Assembly: GCF_046159715.1 (NCBI RefSeq)
Contig: NZ_JBJXCT010000004.1
Span: forward strand, 1-64,000
Direction: 5' to 3'
DNA: 64,000 nt
Origin: Pampinifervens sp037481935
GTDB taxonomy: Bacteria; Aquificota; Aquificia; Aquificales; Aquificaceae
Shown here: in pieces, positions 7,407-15,380 of the stretch
How positions within the stretch are numbered: the stretch's first letter is position 1
How the letters are laid out: every line of letters begins with the position of its first letter
The notes under the pieces: model-generated
Told to the model about the DNA's origin: nothing
Database searches by the model: none
The model's input: the letters and a program-made list of their open reading frames with translations, nothing else
Translations under genes and position numbers: made by a program

Positions 7407-9381
7407 AGAATGTAAAGCTCCTAACATTAACCTTTCTGAGGTAAAAAGGTTTGTCAGAGAACTTGGAGGGCAATACTTTGGCAGGGATTTTCACTACTAC
7501 ATATACGACGATTTTTTAATAATTAGTAAGCTTGAAGAGTATCCAGAGAGCCCTATAGGCAGATTGCATGTAATAAATGTGGAGAGAATCATACTTGATC
7601 ATCTTCTGAATTGGATAAACTTCGAGAGGATTATAGAGGAAAAAAGCAAGGAACTCCAGAGGCTATACCTTCTTTTAGAGACTTCCGAATACGCCACTCA
7701 GGCATACAACAACATAGACACCTTTTCAAAACAGGTTCTTGAAAGGCTTGATTACACGCTTAAAATGGATGGGAGCCTTTTCTACATGTGGAACAAAAAC
7801 GCAGAGCTTCCTGAGAGAGTGGTATTTTCAGGCGGTTTTATACAGAACTTTCCCGAATTCAAACTGCATCAGCTTTTGGAAAAGATAATGGAAAGCCCTG
7901 AGATGTATGGAACCGGAAACAATTACCTTTACTGCAAGTTTGAAAGCAACTCATATCAGTCAGGGGTGGTCGGGCTCAGAAGGGAGAGGGGTTTTGACAG
8001 GGAAGAACTGCTCTTTTTGAAAACTGTCAGCAATCAGCTCTTCCATGTAGTCAAGCTCATGAAGGTAATAGAAGACCTGGAAAAGGCTCAGGCAAACATA
8101 AAATTCCTCACAGAGTATGACCCACTTACCATGCTATACAACAGAAAAAGCTTTGAAAAGCTCCTTAAAGATGAAATGGAAAGGTCTGACAGCTCTGGAG
8201 AGCCACTCTGCATGCTCTTAATAGATGTGGATAACTTCAAGGTGATAAACGATACCTATGGCTACCATGTGGGTGATATGGTGCTCAAGCATGTTGCGGA
8301 AATTCTCAGAAAAAGGATAAGAAGGCTTGATACGGCGGGCAGGCTGGGTGGGGATGAGTTTGGGGTTATACTTCCAAAATCAAACAAGACTGTAGTGGAA
8401 TACATAGCTGATAGGCTCAGACAAGAAGTCTTAAACACACCTCTTATCGTAGGCGATATGGAGGTTCATGCAAGCTTAAGCGTAGGTATAGTTTGCTATC
8501 CGGTGGATGCAAAAAGCAGGGAGGAGATGCTTTCTCTGGGAGAGGCTCTTATGCATGCCATAAAGAGGGAGGGTAAGGGAAAGGTCAAAATGGTGGAGGA
8601 ATCCGTAAGAGAGCTATACACAACCTTCAGAAGGGTTGAGAGGGAAATACTGGAGAGCTTTGAGAAAAGGTCAATAGAGGTTTTCATGCAGGATATCGTT
8701 AACCTCAGCACTGAGAGGGTGGAAGGCTTTGAAGCCCTCATGAGGCTCAGAATAAAAGATGAACTCCTGCCTGCAGGCAGGTTCATACACATAGCGGAAG
8801 AGATGGGTCTCGTTCAGAAGCTTGACCTTGTCATGGTGGAGGAGGTTTTCAGGCGTGTATCTTCCTATAACAACCATAAGGACGTGTTTATATTTCTGAA
8901 CCTTTCACCTCAAGACCTGACAGGGGAGTTCATAGAGGATGTAATACGCAAAGCAGGCGTATACAATGTAAAAGCTCAGAACATTGTTTTTGAGATAACA
9001 GAAAGGGAGGCAATACAGGACATAGGAAAGCTCAGCAGTTTCATAAAGGGGATGAAGGAAGCCGGTTTTAAGTTTGCCATAGATGATTTTGGTTCTGGCT
9101 ATGCCTCTTTTCTTTACCTAAAATACATGCCCGTGGACTTTCTCAAAATAGAAGGAGAGTTCATAAAGAGCATGAAAAAATCCCATGCGGACAGAACCTT
9201 TGTAAAAAGTATGGTAGACGTGGCAAGGGGCCTTGGCATAAGGACAATAGCCGAATACGTGGAGGATGCAGAGACTATTGACATACTTCTGGACCTCGGT
9301 GTGGACTACGCACAGGGCTACTACATAGGGAAGCCTGGACCCGCAGAGGAAAAACTCAGGAGCTTTTTCTCCATAGAATAA
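7381..9381 (+). CDS. GGDEF-EAL cyclic-di-GMP protein, C-terminal part of the frameshifted gene
   Basis: The 666-residue frame (nominal TTG start at 7381) contains a variable region with a coiled segment near 85-110, a GAF-like sensor (about 110-245), a GGDEF domain (about 250-410; active motif GGDEF in RLGGDEFGV) and an EAL domain (about 420-665). The EAL part has EAL in FEALMRLR, the NLS strand, EITE, DDFGSGY, LKIE and the late AEYVE and QGYY motifs, so both synthesis and hydrolysis sites of c-di-GMP look intact. It lacks its own good ribosome-binding site, which supports it being the second half of the membrane-sensor gene at 6453-7406. The 3' end overlaps the convergent DUF1461 gene by 26 bp. 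Flagellar genes in the window are plausible targets of this signalling, by inference only. Confidence 0.88.
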   Translation: MFVKIKKNKECKAPNINLSEVKRFVRELGGQYFGRDFHYYIYDDFLIISKLEEYPESPIGRLHVINVERIILDHLLNWINFERIIEEKSKELQRLYLLLETSEYATQAYNNIDTFSKQVLERLDYTLKMDGSLFYMWNKNAELPERVVFSGGFIQNFPEFKLHQLLEKIMESPEMYGTGNNYLYCKFESNSYQSGVVGLRRERGFDREELLFLKTVSNQLFHVVKLMKVIEDLEKAQANIKFLTEYDPLTMLYNRKSFEKLLKDEMERSDSSGEPLCMLLIDVDNFKVINDTYGYHVGDMVLKHVAEILRKRIRRLDTAGRLGGDEFGVILPKSNKTVVEYIADRLRQEVLNTPLIVGDMEVHASLSVGIVCYPVDAKSREEMLSLGEALMHAIKREGKGKVKMVEESVRELYTTFRRVEREILESFEKRSIEVFMQDIVNLSTERVEGFEALMRLRIKDELLPAGRFIHIAEEMGLVQKLDLVMVEEVFRRVSSYNNHKDVFIFLNLSPQDLTGEFIEDVIRKAGVYNVKAQNIVFEITEREAIQDIGKLSSFIKGMKEAGFKFAIDDFGSGYASFLYLKYMPVDFLKIEGEFIKSMKKSHADRTFVKSMVDVARGLGIRTIAEYVEDAETIDILLDLGVDYAQGYYIGKPGPAEEKLRSFFSIE

Positions 9382-9994
9382 AGCCAGTAACCTGAAGAAG
9401 GATATTTAAGCAGAAAACTCCAAAGGCGGTGTAAAGAGTTGCCTTAAACCAGAAATCCATGGGATAGACTCTCAGAAGCATATCTTCATCCCTGAATCGC
9501 CAAGAGTAAGGGTCAAAGAAAAGGTTGTGAAAGGCCTCAAAAAGCCACTCATAACTTATGGCAGAGAGGATTATCACAAGGATGATAAAAGCCTCAAGGA
9601 GAAGGCTTCCAAAAAAGAGAACCTTTCCCATTTCCTTCTTGCTTCTTATGGCGAAAAATCCCACAAGCCAGAGGGGAAGCCCCAGGTAGAGAAAATTAAA
9701 GAAAAAGCTAAGAAGCCTTTTCACATCCTCCATATGTCTTATTTCTCTCTGGTTAAAAAGTCCGGAGCTTCTAAACTCCTCCATACCCTCATCAGAAAGC
9801 ACTGAACGCAATCCCATCTTGGCTATGCTCAGCCTCAGCTCATAGGGCATGGGGTCTGGTGGAAGGTCAACCTTTCTGTAGAGAAACCCCACAAAGGCTT
9901 CTGTAAAGGCAAGGCGAACAAGGAGGAGCGTTATAAAGAGAGGAAAGAGGGCCACCAGCACAGCCCTCAGAAAAAAGCCTTTACCCAGAGCCAT
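9356..9994 (-). CDS. DUF1461 (TIGR01906-type) integral membrane protein
   Basis: A 212-residue protein with four or five transmembrane helices (about 8-28, 92-112, 125-147, 186-207). The segment FHNLFFDPYSWRFRDED followed by RVYPMDFW is the signature region of the DUF1461 family (F-H-x-L-F-F ... W-x-F ... D ... YP-x-x-FW). The function of the family is unknown. Its 3' end overlaps the convergent GGDEF-EAL gene; 15 bp separate its start from the end of the cytochrome gene upstream, so the two may be co-transcribed. Confidence 0.78.
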   Translation of the reverse strand: MALGKGFFLRAVLVALFPLFITLLLVRLAFTEAFVGFLYRKVDLPPDPMPYELRLSIAKMGLRSVLSDEGMEEFRSSGLFNQREIRHMEDVKRLLSFFFNFLYLGLPLWLVGFFAIRSKKEMGKVLFFGSLLLEAFIILVIILSAISYEWLFEAFHNLFFDPYSWRFRDEDMLLRVYPMDFWFKATLYTAFGVFCLNILLQVTGFILWRKSS

Positions 9995-10009
9995 AGGCTA
10001 AAGTATAAA

Positions 10010-10978
10010 CTACTTGTAGCCCCTTATGCTCGTTGGTCCTGCATGACAGGCTACGCAGGACTTTTCCGTTCCAACAACCTTCACAAGTCCAAAACTCTCT
10101 GCTATCTGTTGGTGTCTGGCATGTATGCTCTCTACGGGTTTGAACCTCCTTACCTGAGGCACATTTACGCCCTGATGGCACTGATAACAGGTAAACATGG
10201 CCTCCTTCCACAGGGCTACAGCCTTTTCCTTGTCCTTTGCCTCTAAGGCTTTCGGAAGCTCGTTGTAAAGTATGTTGTTCCTGTGCCGGACAACGGCCTT
10301 GAGGTCATCCCCCCACTGGGCTACCATGGGACCGGCAAGAGCCATGTTCTTTCCACAGGCGGAGAGTCCCATGGGGCTTCTAATCAGTCTGAGACCGGCA
10401 TCAAACTCTCCCTTTTCAATGTAGCCTCTGAGTGCAACAAAGGAAAAGAATGTCCTGTATGCCCCTGCCTTGAAATTGAGCCTTACATCTGCAAGGTATC
10501 TTCCTGCCTGAAGCACCTGCTCCTTGTTGGCACCACCCACTACAAGAATGTTTTTCCCATCCTTCTGCAGGAGCTTTACGGTGGGTTTGTCAAAACTGAG
10601 CCCAAGCTCCTTCACTATATCGTTGTTTGTCCCAACCACGATGAGGTTTTGGTAGTTGAGAGCCTTCAGTCTCTGGTCGCTCACGAGAAGCTCCGGCATC
10701 CTTGACTGCTTTACATCCTCAGCAGTGAAGCCTATGTCCTCAGTCCACTGACCAAGGTAGTAAGCTATCCTGCCCGCAAGGGCAACCACCTCAGGGTCTT
10801 CCTTTGAGCCATAGGCTACAAGGGTGTTGGGAATTGTGGCATCTTTTATCACCGCAGGCGTGCCAGTCCACACCTCCCCGTAGGTTACAAAGGGAAAGAG
10901 CCTGTCGGCAAACTGCGGGTCAATTACCGGCTGCGAGAATGCTACTCCCACTGTGCAAAGAATAAGAAGCCTCCTCAT
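10010..10978 (-). CDS. Periplasmic c-type cytochrome with two C-terminal heme motifs
   Basis: Starting at the ATG at 10978 (AGGAGG lies just upstream; an in-frame extension to 11032 has no such site) the product is 322 residues with a signal peptide (MRRLLILCTVGVAFSQ). Two heme-binding CxxCH motifs sit at the C terminus, CYQCH (264-268) and CVACH (308-312), with several free His/Met residues nearby as possible sixth ligands. The first 240 residues contain no heme motif; they include a mixed alpha/beta region (LVAYGSKEDPEVVALAGRIAYYLG ... NLIVVGTNNDIV) and a helical part. I do not recognise the whole architecture. It is likely an electron-transfer protein, perhaps serving the sulfur-oxidising proteins encoded further on. 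Confidence 0.8.
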   Translation of the reverse strand: MRRLLILCTVGVAFSQPVIDPQFADRLFPFVTYGEVWTGTPAVIKDATIPNTLVAYGSKEDPEVVALAGRIAYYLGQWTEDIGFTAEDVKQSRMPELLVSDQRLKALNYQNLIVVGTNNDIVKELGLSFDKPTVKLLQKDGKNILVVGGANKEQVLQAGRYLADVRLNFKAGAYRTFFSFVALRGYIEKGEFDAGLRLIRSPMGLSACGKNMALAGPMVAQWGDDLKAVVRHRNNILYNELPKALEAKDKEKAVALWKEAMFTCYQCHQGVNVPQVRRFKPVESIHARHQQIAESFGLVKVVGTEKSCVACHAGPTSIRGYK

Positions 10979-11095
10979 GCCGTTCCTCCTGTGATTTTTC
11001 AAAAAGATTTTATCCGCACGGACGAAGGACAACCATAAAAGTTTGTTATGTAGAAGCTAAGGCGTGTTTATTTAAGCATATAAGAATTTTTTAAC

Positions 11096-11168
11096 TCGGG
11101 GTGAGGGGACTTGAACCCCTGACCTTCGGCTCCCGAAGCCGACGCTCTGCCACCTGAGCCACACCCCG
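11096..11168 (-). tRNA. tRNA-Pro (anticodon CGG)
   Basis: The minus strand folds as a full cloverleaf of 73 nt: acceptor CGGGGTG/CACCCCG, D stem GCTC/GAGC, anticodon stem TCGGC/GCCGA with loop TTCGGGA (anticodon CGG), a 5-nt variable loop and T arm AGGGG-TTCAAGT-CCCCT, then discriminator A. CCA is not encoded. Its 5' end follows the mtaD stop codon with no spacer. Confidence 0.95.
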
Positions 11169-12464
11169 TTATCTTAAAATTTTATCTTTAAGGAACTCCT
11201 GTATCTTCTCCTTCCATTTATTCGCGATGAATTTCACCTCTTCCTGGTCGATGGTCTTTAGCTCCCTATTCTCCATAAGCACCCTTCCTCTGCATATGAC
11301 CGTGTCTATGTCCGAAGATTTGGCTGAATAAACAAGCTGCGCAACAGGGTCGTAGAGTGGTTGCAGGTGTGGTCTGTCTGTGTCAAGGAGTATCAGGTCT
11401 GCCTCATATCCCACTTCAACCCTTCCCGCCCTGATGCCAACGGCTCTGAAACCCTCTTCTGTGGCTATTTTGAAAGCCGTTCTTGCATCCATAGCCTTTG
11501 CATCAAGGTTTGCCCCCTTCTGAAGTTTTGCCATGGTGCTGAGCTCTTCCATCATGTCAAGGTTGTCGTTGGAGGCAGGTCCGTCAGTGCCCAGGCACAC
11601 ATGAATGCCCCTTTTCACATAGTCGCTTATGGGTGCTATGCCAGAGGCGAGTTTGAGGTTACTCTCTGGACAGTGCAGAACCTTTGCACCTTTCTCCTTT
11701 ATCATTTCTCTCTCCTCTTCTGTTGTCCATACCACATGCGCCATGAGGGTCCTGTCTGTCAGAAGCCCAAGACTGTGAAGATGTTCCACTGGACGCCTGC
11801 CAAATTGCTGGAGGGATGCCTCCACCTCCTGCTGGGTTTCTGCGGTATGAGTGTGTATGTAAACACCCTCCTCAAGGGCAAGCTCAAGGGATTTTCTGAG
11901 GGTGTCCGGAGAGCAGGTATAGACTGCATGTGGGCAGATGGTAGGAAAAACCAGTTCTCTGCCCTTAAACTCCCTTACGAAATCTTTTGCCCTTCTTAGA
12001 TACTCTTCTGGAGTTCTTGCCACCTTTGTAGGAAAGTCAAGGATACCAAAACCGAGCCCTGCCCTTATGCCTGCCCTCTGGGCAACCTCTGCCACACTCT
12101 CTTCAAAGAAATACATGTCCATAAATAGGGTTGTCCCTGAGCTTATGGCTTCCGCAATACCTATGAGGGCACCGTCTCTGACAAACTCTGGCGATACAAA
12201 CTCGCCCTCAAGCACCCATATGACCCTCTGGAGCCAGTCCATAAGGGGCAGGTCTGCACCCAGCCCTCTGAGAAGGCTCATGGATATGTGAGTGTGCATG
12301 TTGGCAAAGGATGGAAAGAGAACCTTCCCCTCAGCCCTTATGGTGTGTCTTGCTTCCTCTTCCAGACCCTCTCCTATCTTTACTATCATTCCATCCTTTA
12401 TGCCTACATCTGCCGGCTTGCCCCTTTCTGGTATCAGGGTGGACTTAATCAAAAGGTCAAGCAT
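11169..12464 (-). CDS. mtaD: 5-methylthioadenosine / S-adenosylhomocysteine deaminase (amidohydrolase)
   Basis: This 431-residue metal-dependent amidohydrolase deaminates methylthioadenosine and S-adenosylhomocysteine in the nucleoside/methionine salvage route. The metal ligands are visible: HTH in ANMHTHISMSLLRG (about 56-58), His in HTHTAETQQE (about 202), His in MAHVVW (about 240) and the late Asp in LGTDGPASNDN (about 297). The length and the MDWLQ segment fit MtaD better than guanine or cytosine deaminases. ATG at 12464; TATAAT at 12477-12472 ends 7 nt before it, suggesting a leaderless transcript. The stop codon TAA directly abuts the tRNA-Pro gene, which is probably processed from the same transcript. 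Confidence 0.9.
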   Translation of the reverse strand: MLDLLIKSTLIPERGKPADVGIKDGMIVKIGEGLEEEARHTIRAEGKVLFPSFANMHTHISMSLLRGLGADLPLMDWLQRVIWVLEGEFVSPEFVRDGALIGIAEAISSGTTLFMDMYFFEESVAEVAQRAGIRAGLGFGILDFPTKVARTPEEYLRRAKDFVREFKGRELVFPTICPHAVYTCSPDTLRKSLELALEEGVYIHTHTAETQQEVEASLQQFGRRPVEHLHSLGLLTDRTLMAHVVWTTEEEREMIKEKGAKVLHCPESNLKLASGIAPISDYVKRGIHVCLGTDGPASNDNLDMMEELSTMAKLQKGANLDAKAMDARTAFKIATEEGFRAVGIRAGRVEVGYEADLILLDTDRPHLQPLYDPVAQLVYSAKSSDIDTVICRGRVLMENRELKTIDQEEVKFIANKWKEKIQEFLKDKILR

Positions 12465-12483
12465 GGCTTATATTATATTCTCT
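12465..12483. promoter_or_regulatory. Minimal bidirectional promoter between mtaD and the zinc-ribbon gene
   Basis: Only 19 bp lie between the mtaD ATG (12464, minus) and the likely GTG start at 12484 (plus). The shared AT core reads TATAAT on the minus strand (12477-12472, 7 nt before ATG) and TATTAT on the plus strand (12471-12476, 7 nt before GTG). The two -10 boxes overlap almost completely. Confidence 0.6.
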
Positions 12484-13191
12484 GTGAAACCTGACAGGCT
12501 TCAAAGAATGCTTGAGCTTCAGAAGATTGAACTTGAAATGTTAAGAACAAGAACGGCCCTCAAAAAGCTTCAGACCCAGATAGAGGAGGTGACTAAAAGG
12601 ATTGAGGAGCTTAGGAAAAAGAGGGAAGACACAAGGAGAAAAATGGAAGAGTTGAAAAGGGAAATAAAGAGGCACAGGGAAATGATTGAGGAGTGTAAAG
12701 ATGGTGCAAAAAGGGCTGAGGAAAGGCTGAGCCTTGTCAGAAAAGCTGAGGAATATAAAGCACTTCTGAGGGAAAAAGCCAGACATGAGGATTGTGTCAT
12801 AAAGCTGACAAACAGTCTTAAGGAGCTTGAAATTGAGCTGAAAAAACTTGAAGAAGGAGAGGAAGATAGAAGTCTGCTCAGGGAAATGCAAGAGCTTGAA
12901 GAGGAACTTACCGACCTTAGATACTCTCAGTCAAGACTTGCCAGCAGAATTGATGAGCTTGAAAAAAGGCTTCAGGAAATAAGGGAAAGCACAGATGTAG
13001 AAATAATTCAGGAATATGAAATGTTGAAGAAGAAGCACGGTCTGCCAGTAATACTTCCCGTTGATTCCTTTGGAGCCTGCACCAATTGCGGAACAAGGCT
13101 GCCCTCCGCTCTCTACTCAAGGCTTATAAAAGGAGATGTAGTGGTATGTCCAAGCTGTGGAAGGCTGGTTTACAATGAGGGGGAGACTTAA
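12484..13191 (+). CDS. Coiled-coil protein with C-terminal C4 zinc ribbon
   Basis: About 235 residues: a long antiparallel coiled coil (about residues 5-170, rich in Glu/Lys/Arg/Leu) followed by a C4 zinc ribbon with CTNCG and CPSCG pairs, the layout of the bacterial C4-type zinc-ribbon (PF02591-like) proteins of unclear function. The frame is open further upstream, but this would read antisense through mtaD. I choose GTG at 12484 because a -10-like box ends 7 nt before it; ATG at 12463 and ATG at 12508 are alternatives. It overlaps rodA by 17 bp at its 3' end and heads a plus-strand series of genes. Confidence 0.82.
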   Translation: MKPDRLQRMLELQKIELEMLRTRTALKKLQTQIEEVTKRIEELRKKREDTRRKMEELKREIKRHREMIEECKDGAKRAEERLSLVRKAEEYKALLREKARHEDCVIKLTNSLKELEIELKKLEEGEEDRSLLREMQELEEELTDLRYSQSRLASRIDELEKRLQEIRESTDVEIIQEYEMLKKKHGLPVILPVDSFGACTNCGTRLPSALYSRLIKGDVVVCPSCGRLVYNEGET

Positions 13192-14284
13192 AAAAATCAT
13201 AAAAGATTACGACCCTTACGTGATTTTATCCCTCTTTTTCATATGCCTTGTTGGGCTCGTGGGTATTTACAGCGCAACCTTCAAGGGTAGTCCATCACCT
13301 CTCTTTATAAAGCAGTCTCTTTACCTTGTTATGGGTTTGTTCATAATGTTTTTTCTCTCCAGACTGAACTTCAGAACTATCCTTGACATGGCACCAGCCA
13401 TATACTTCCTCAATCTTCTTCTTCTGGTGCTTGTGCCCCTTGTGGGAAAGACAGTTTACGGAGCGAAGAGATGGATTGACCTGGGTCCAGTAAGTGTTCA
13501 ACCTTCAGAGTTCATGAAGTTTTCCTTTCTGCTTTTTGCCCTCTACACTCTGGAACACACGAAGAAGTTCCTGAGCAGGGAAGGCTTCATACTTCTCATA
13601 GCCTTTCTGTTGCCGGCTGTTCTTACTCTAAAACAGCCCGACCTTGGCACCGCCGTGACTTACGGTCTTATACTTTTTCTTGTTCTCTTCCTTGGGGGAA
13701 TAAGGCTCAAATATTTCATTCTTTCTGGCATTTCTCTTTTTCTCGTATCCCCCCTTCTCTGGCATTTTCTGAAGGACTACCAGAAAGCACGAATACTTGC
13801 AGTCCTTGACCCCTATGAGGACTACCATGGCAGTGGTTATCAGCTGATTCAATCGGTAATAGCCATTGGCTCGGGTGGTTTTCTGGGGAAAGGCTTTCTG
13901 CAGGGCACCCAGTCCCATCTTCTTTTCCTTCCGGAGAAACATACGGACTTTATATTCTCCGTTATAGCAGAGGAGTGGGGCTTTCTGGCTGGTTCTATTC
14001 TCCTGCTTGCGCCGTTTGTTCTCTTTTATAGGATTGTCCACTACGCTCTGGATGTGCCTCATCCTGCTGAGAGGCTATACCTCGGTGCCTTTGCCGGGCT
14101 ATGGCTCTTTCAGACAGGCGTGAATCTCCTGATGACTATGGGATGGGCGCCTGTGGTTGGCATACCTCTGCCCTTTGTCAGCTATGGTGGTAGCAGTATA
14201 CTCACCTTTTCTCTTCTTTTTGGTTGTGCTCTTTCCATAATCAGAGAGCACATGAACAGACCTATAAGGTTTGAGAATGGTTAA
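13175..14284 (+). CDS. rodA: Rod-shape-determining protein RodA (SEDS peptidoglycan polymerase)
   Basis: A 369-residue SEDS-family membrane protein with about ten transmembrane helices. Family hallmarks are present: VYGAKRWIDLGPVSVQPSEFMK (W-I-x-L-G ... Q-P-S-E), DLGTAV, GSGGFLGKGF, the LPEKHTDFIFSVIAEEWGF loop containing the catalytic Asp/Glu region, and the late PFVSYGGSS. SEDS proteins polymerise lipid II into glycan strands during cell elongation with a class B PBP. ATG at 13175 overlaps the preceding gene by 17 bp; the alternative start at 13157 has less support. FtsW is the close paralogue; PLVGKTVYGAKRW with no cytoplasmic extension favours RodA. Confidence 0.9.
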   Translation: MRGRLKKIIKDYDPYVILSLFFICLVGLVGIYSATFKGSPSPLFIKQSLYLVMGLFIMFFLSRLNFRTILDMAPAIYFLNLLLLVLVPLVGKTVYGAKRWIDLGPVSVQPSEFMKFSFLLFALYTLEHTKKFLSREGFILLIAFLLPAVLTLKQPDLGTAVTYGLILFLVLFLGGIRLKYFILSGISLFLVSPLLWHFLKDYQKARILAVLDPYEDYHGSGYQLIQSVIAIGSGGFLGKGFLQGTQSHLLFLPEKHTDFIFSVIAEEWGFLAGSILLLAPFVLFYRIVHYALDVPHPAERLYLGAFAGLWLFQTGVNLLMTMGWAPVVGIPLPFVSYGGSSILTFSLLFGCALSIIREHMNRPIRFENG

Positions 14285-15380
14285 GGGTTTATACTTCCAC
14301 ATCCCCTTCTGCTCTTACAAGTGTCCCTATTGTGATTTTGTATCTGTGGTAGACCCGGTCCTTGACCCTTCAGAATACATGAACATGCTCCTTAAGGAAC
14401 TTGAGCTATACAGAAATCTGCACATAAAACCCCAGACCCTTTACTTTGGAGGTGGAACGCCCTCTCTTATAAAGCCCGAACTTTACGAGTCCTTTTTTGA
14501 AAGGCTCTTCAAGTATGTAGATTCCTCTAACCTTGAAGAGGTCTCTATTGAATGCAACCCAGAAAACTACATCCTTGAGGACTACAGAAGGCTCAAAGAC
14601 GCAGGCTTTAACAGGGTCAGCATCGGTGTGCAGAGCCTGAGAGAGGAAGGGCTTAGGGCTCTTGGCCGGCTCCATTCTGTTGAGACATCACTCAGGGCCG
14701 TTGAATTTGCCAGAGTGGCAGGCTTTGAAAACATAAACATAGACCTCATATACGGCTATCACGGACAGAGCCTCAAAGACCTTGAAAAGGAACTGAAAAT
14801 CCTCAGAAGCCTGCCAATCAGCCATGTTTCCTTCTACCTTCTTACACCTTACGAGGACACACAGCTCGGAAGGCTGTATGAAAAGGGTCTTCTGGAGCTT
14901 CCAGAAGAAGATACTATAGGTGATATGTATGAACTCATATGTGAAAGCCTTGAAGGCTTTGGCTTTTTGCAGTATGAGGTTTCCAACTTCTCCCTGCCTG
15001 GCTACCAGTGCAGGCACAACATGCTTTACTGGAGCTATGAGGAGTTTCTCGGACTTGGTGTGTCCGCCTGGAGCTTTGTTGACAGGGTTAGGTTTGGAAA
15101 CACGAAGAACCTCAGGCTATACGCCGAAAGGGTCAGCAATGGAGAAAAGCCCGTGGAATATGAAGAAAAACTTGAAGGTGATGAGCTTCTCTATGATTAT
15201 CTGTTTGTTGCCCTGAGAACCTCAAAAGGTGTGGAAAAAAGCCTTCTATCAAGTATACCGCGGGAGCTTGAGGAGTTTTTTGAGGTTAACGAAGACAGGC
15301 TGAGGCTAAAAAGGAGGGGCTTCCTTCTCATAAACGAAGTTCTGTGGAGGCTCAGGCAGGCTATATTATTAAAAGCATGA
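14277..15380 (+). CDS. hemW: HemW-type radical SAM protein (heme chaperone)
   Basis: This 367-residue radical SAM protein has the 4Fe-4S motif CSYKCPYCDF (Cys at about 14, 18, 21) and the family segments FGGGTPSL, IECNPE, RVSIGVQS and ISHVSFYLLTPYEDT. It lacks the extended N-terminal part of genuine HemN coproporphyrinogen dehydrogenase, which indicates the HemW branch, a heme-binding chaperone. The start at ATG 14277 overlaps rodA by 8 bp; the stop TGA overlaps the M48 start (ATGA at 15377-15380). Confidence 0.87.
   Translation: MVKGLYFHIPFCSYKCPYCDFVSVVDPVLDPSEYMNMLLKELELYRNLHIKPQTLYFGGGTPSLIKPELYESFFERLFKYVDSSNLEEVSIECNPENYILEDYRRLKDAGFNRVSIGVQSLREEGLRALGRLHSVETSLRAVEFARVAGFENINIDLIYGYHGQSLKDLEKELKILRSLPISHVSFYLLTPYEDTQLGRLYEKGLLELPEEDTIGDMYELICESLEGFGFLQYEVSNFSLPGYQCRHNMLYWSYEEFLGLGVSAWSFVDRVRFGNTKNLRLYAERVSNGEKPVEYEEKLEGDELLYDYLFVALRTSKGVEKSLLSSIPRELEEFFEVNEDRLRLKRRGFLLINEVLWRLRQAILLKA

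Noticed and set aside
12292..12463. N-terminal extension of the zinc-ribbon protein
   Set aside because: It runs antisense through mtaD and lacks coiled-coil character; the coil begins after 12484.
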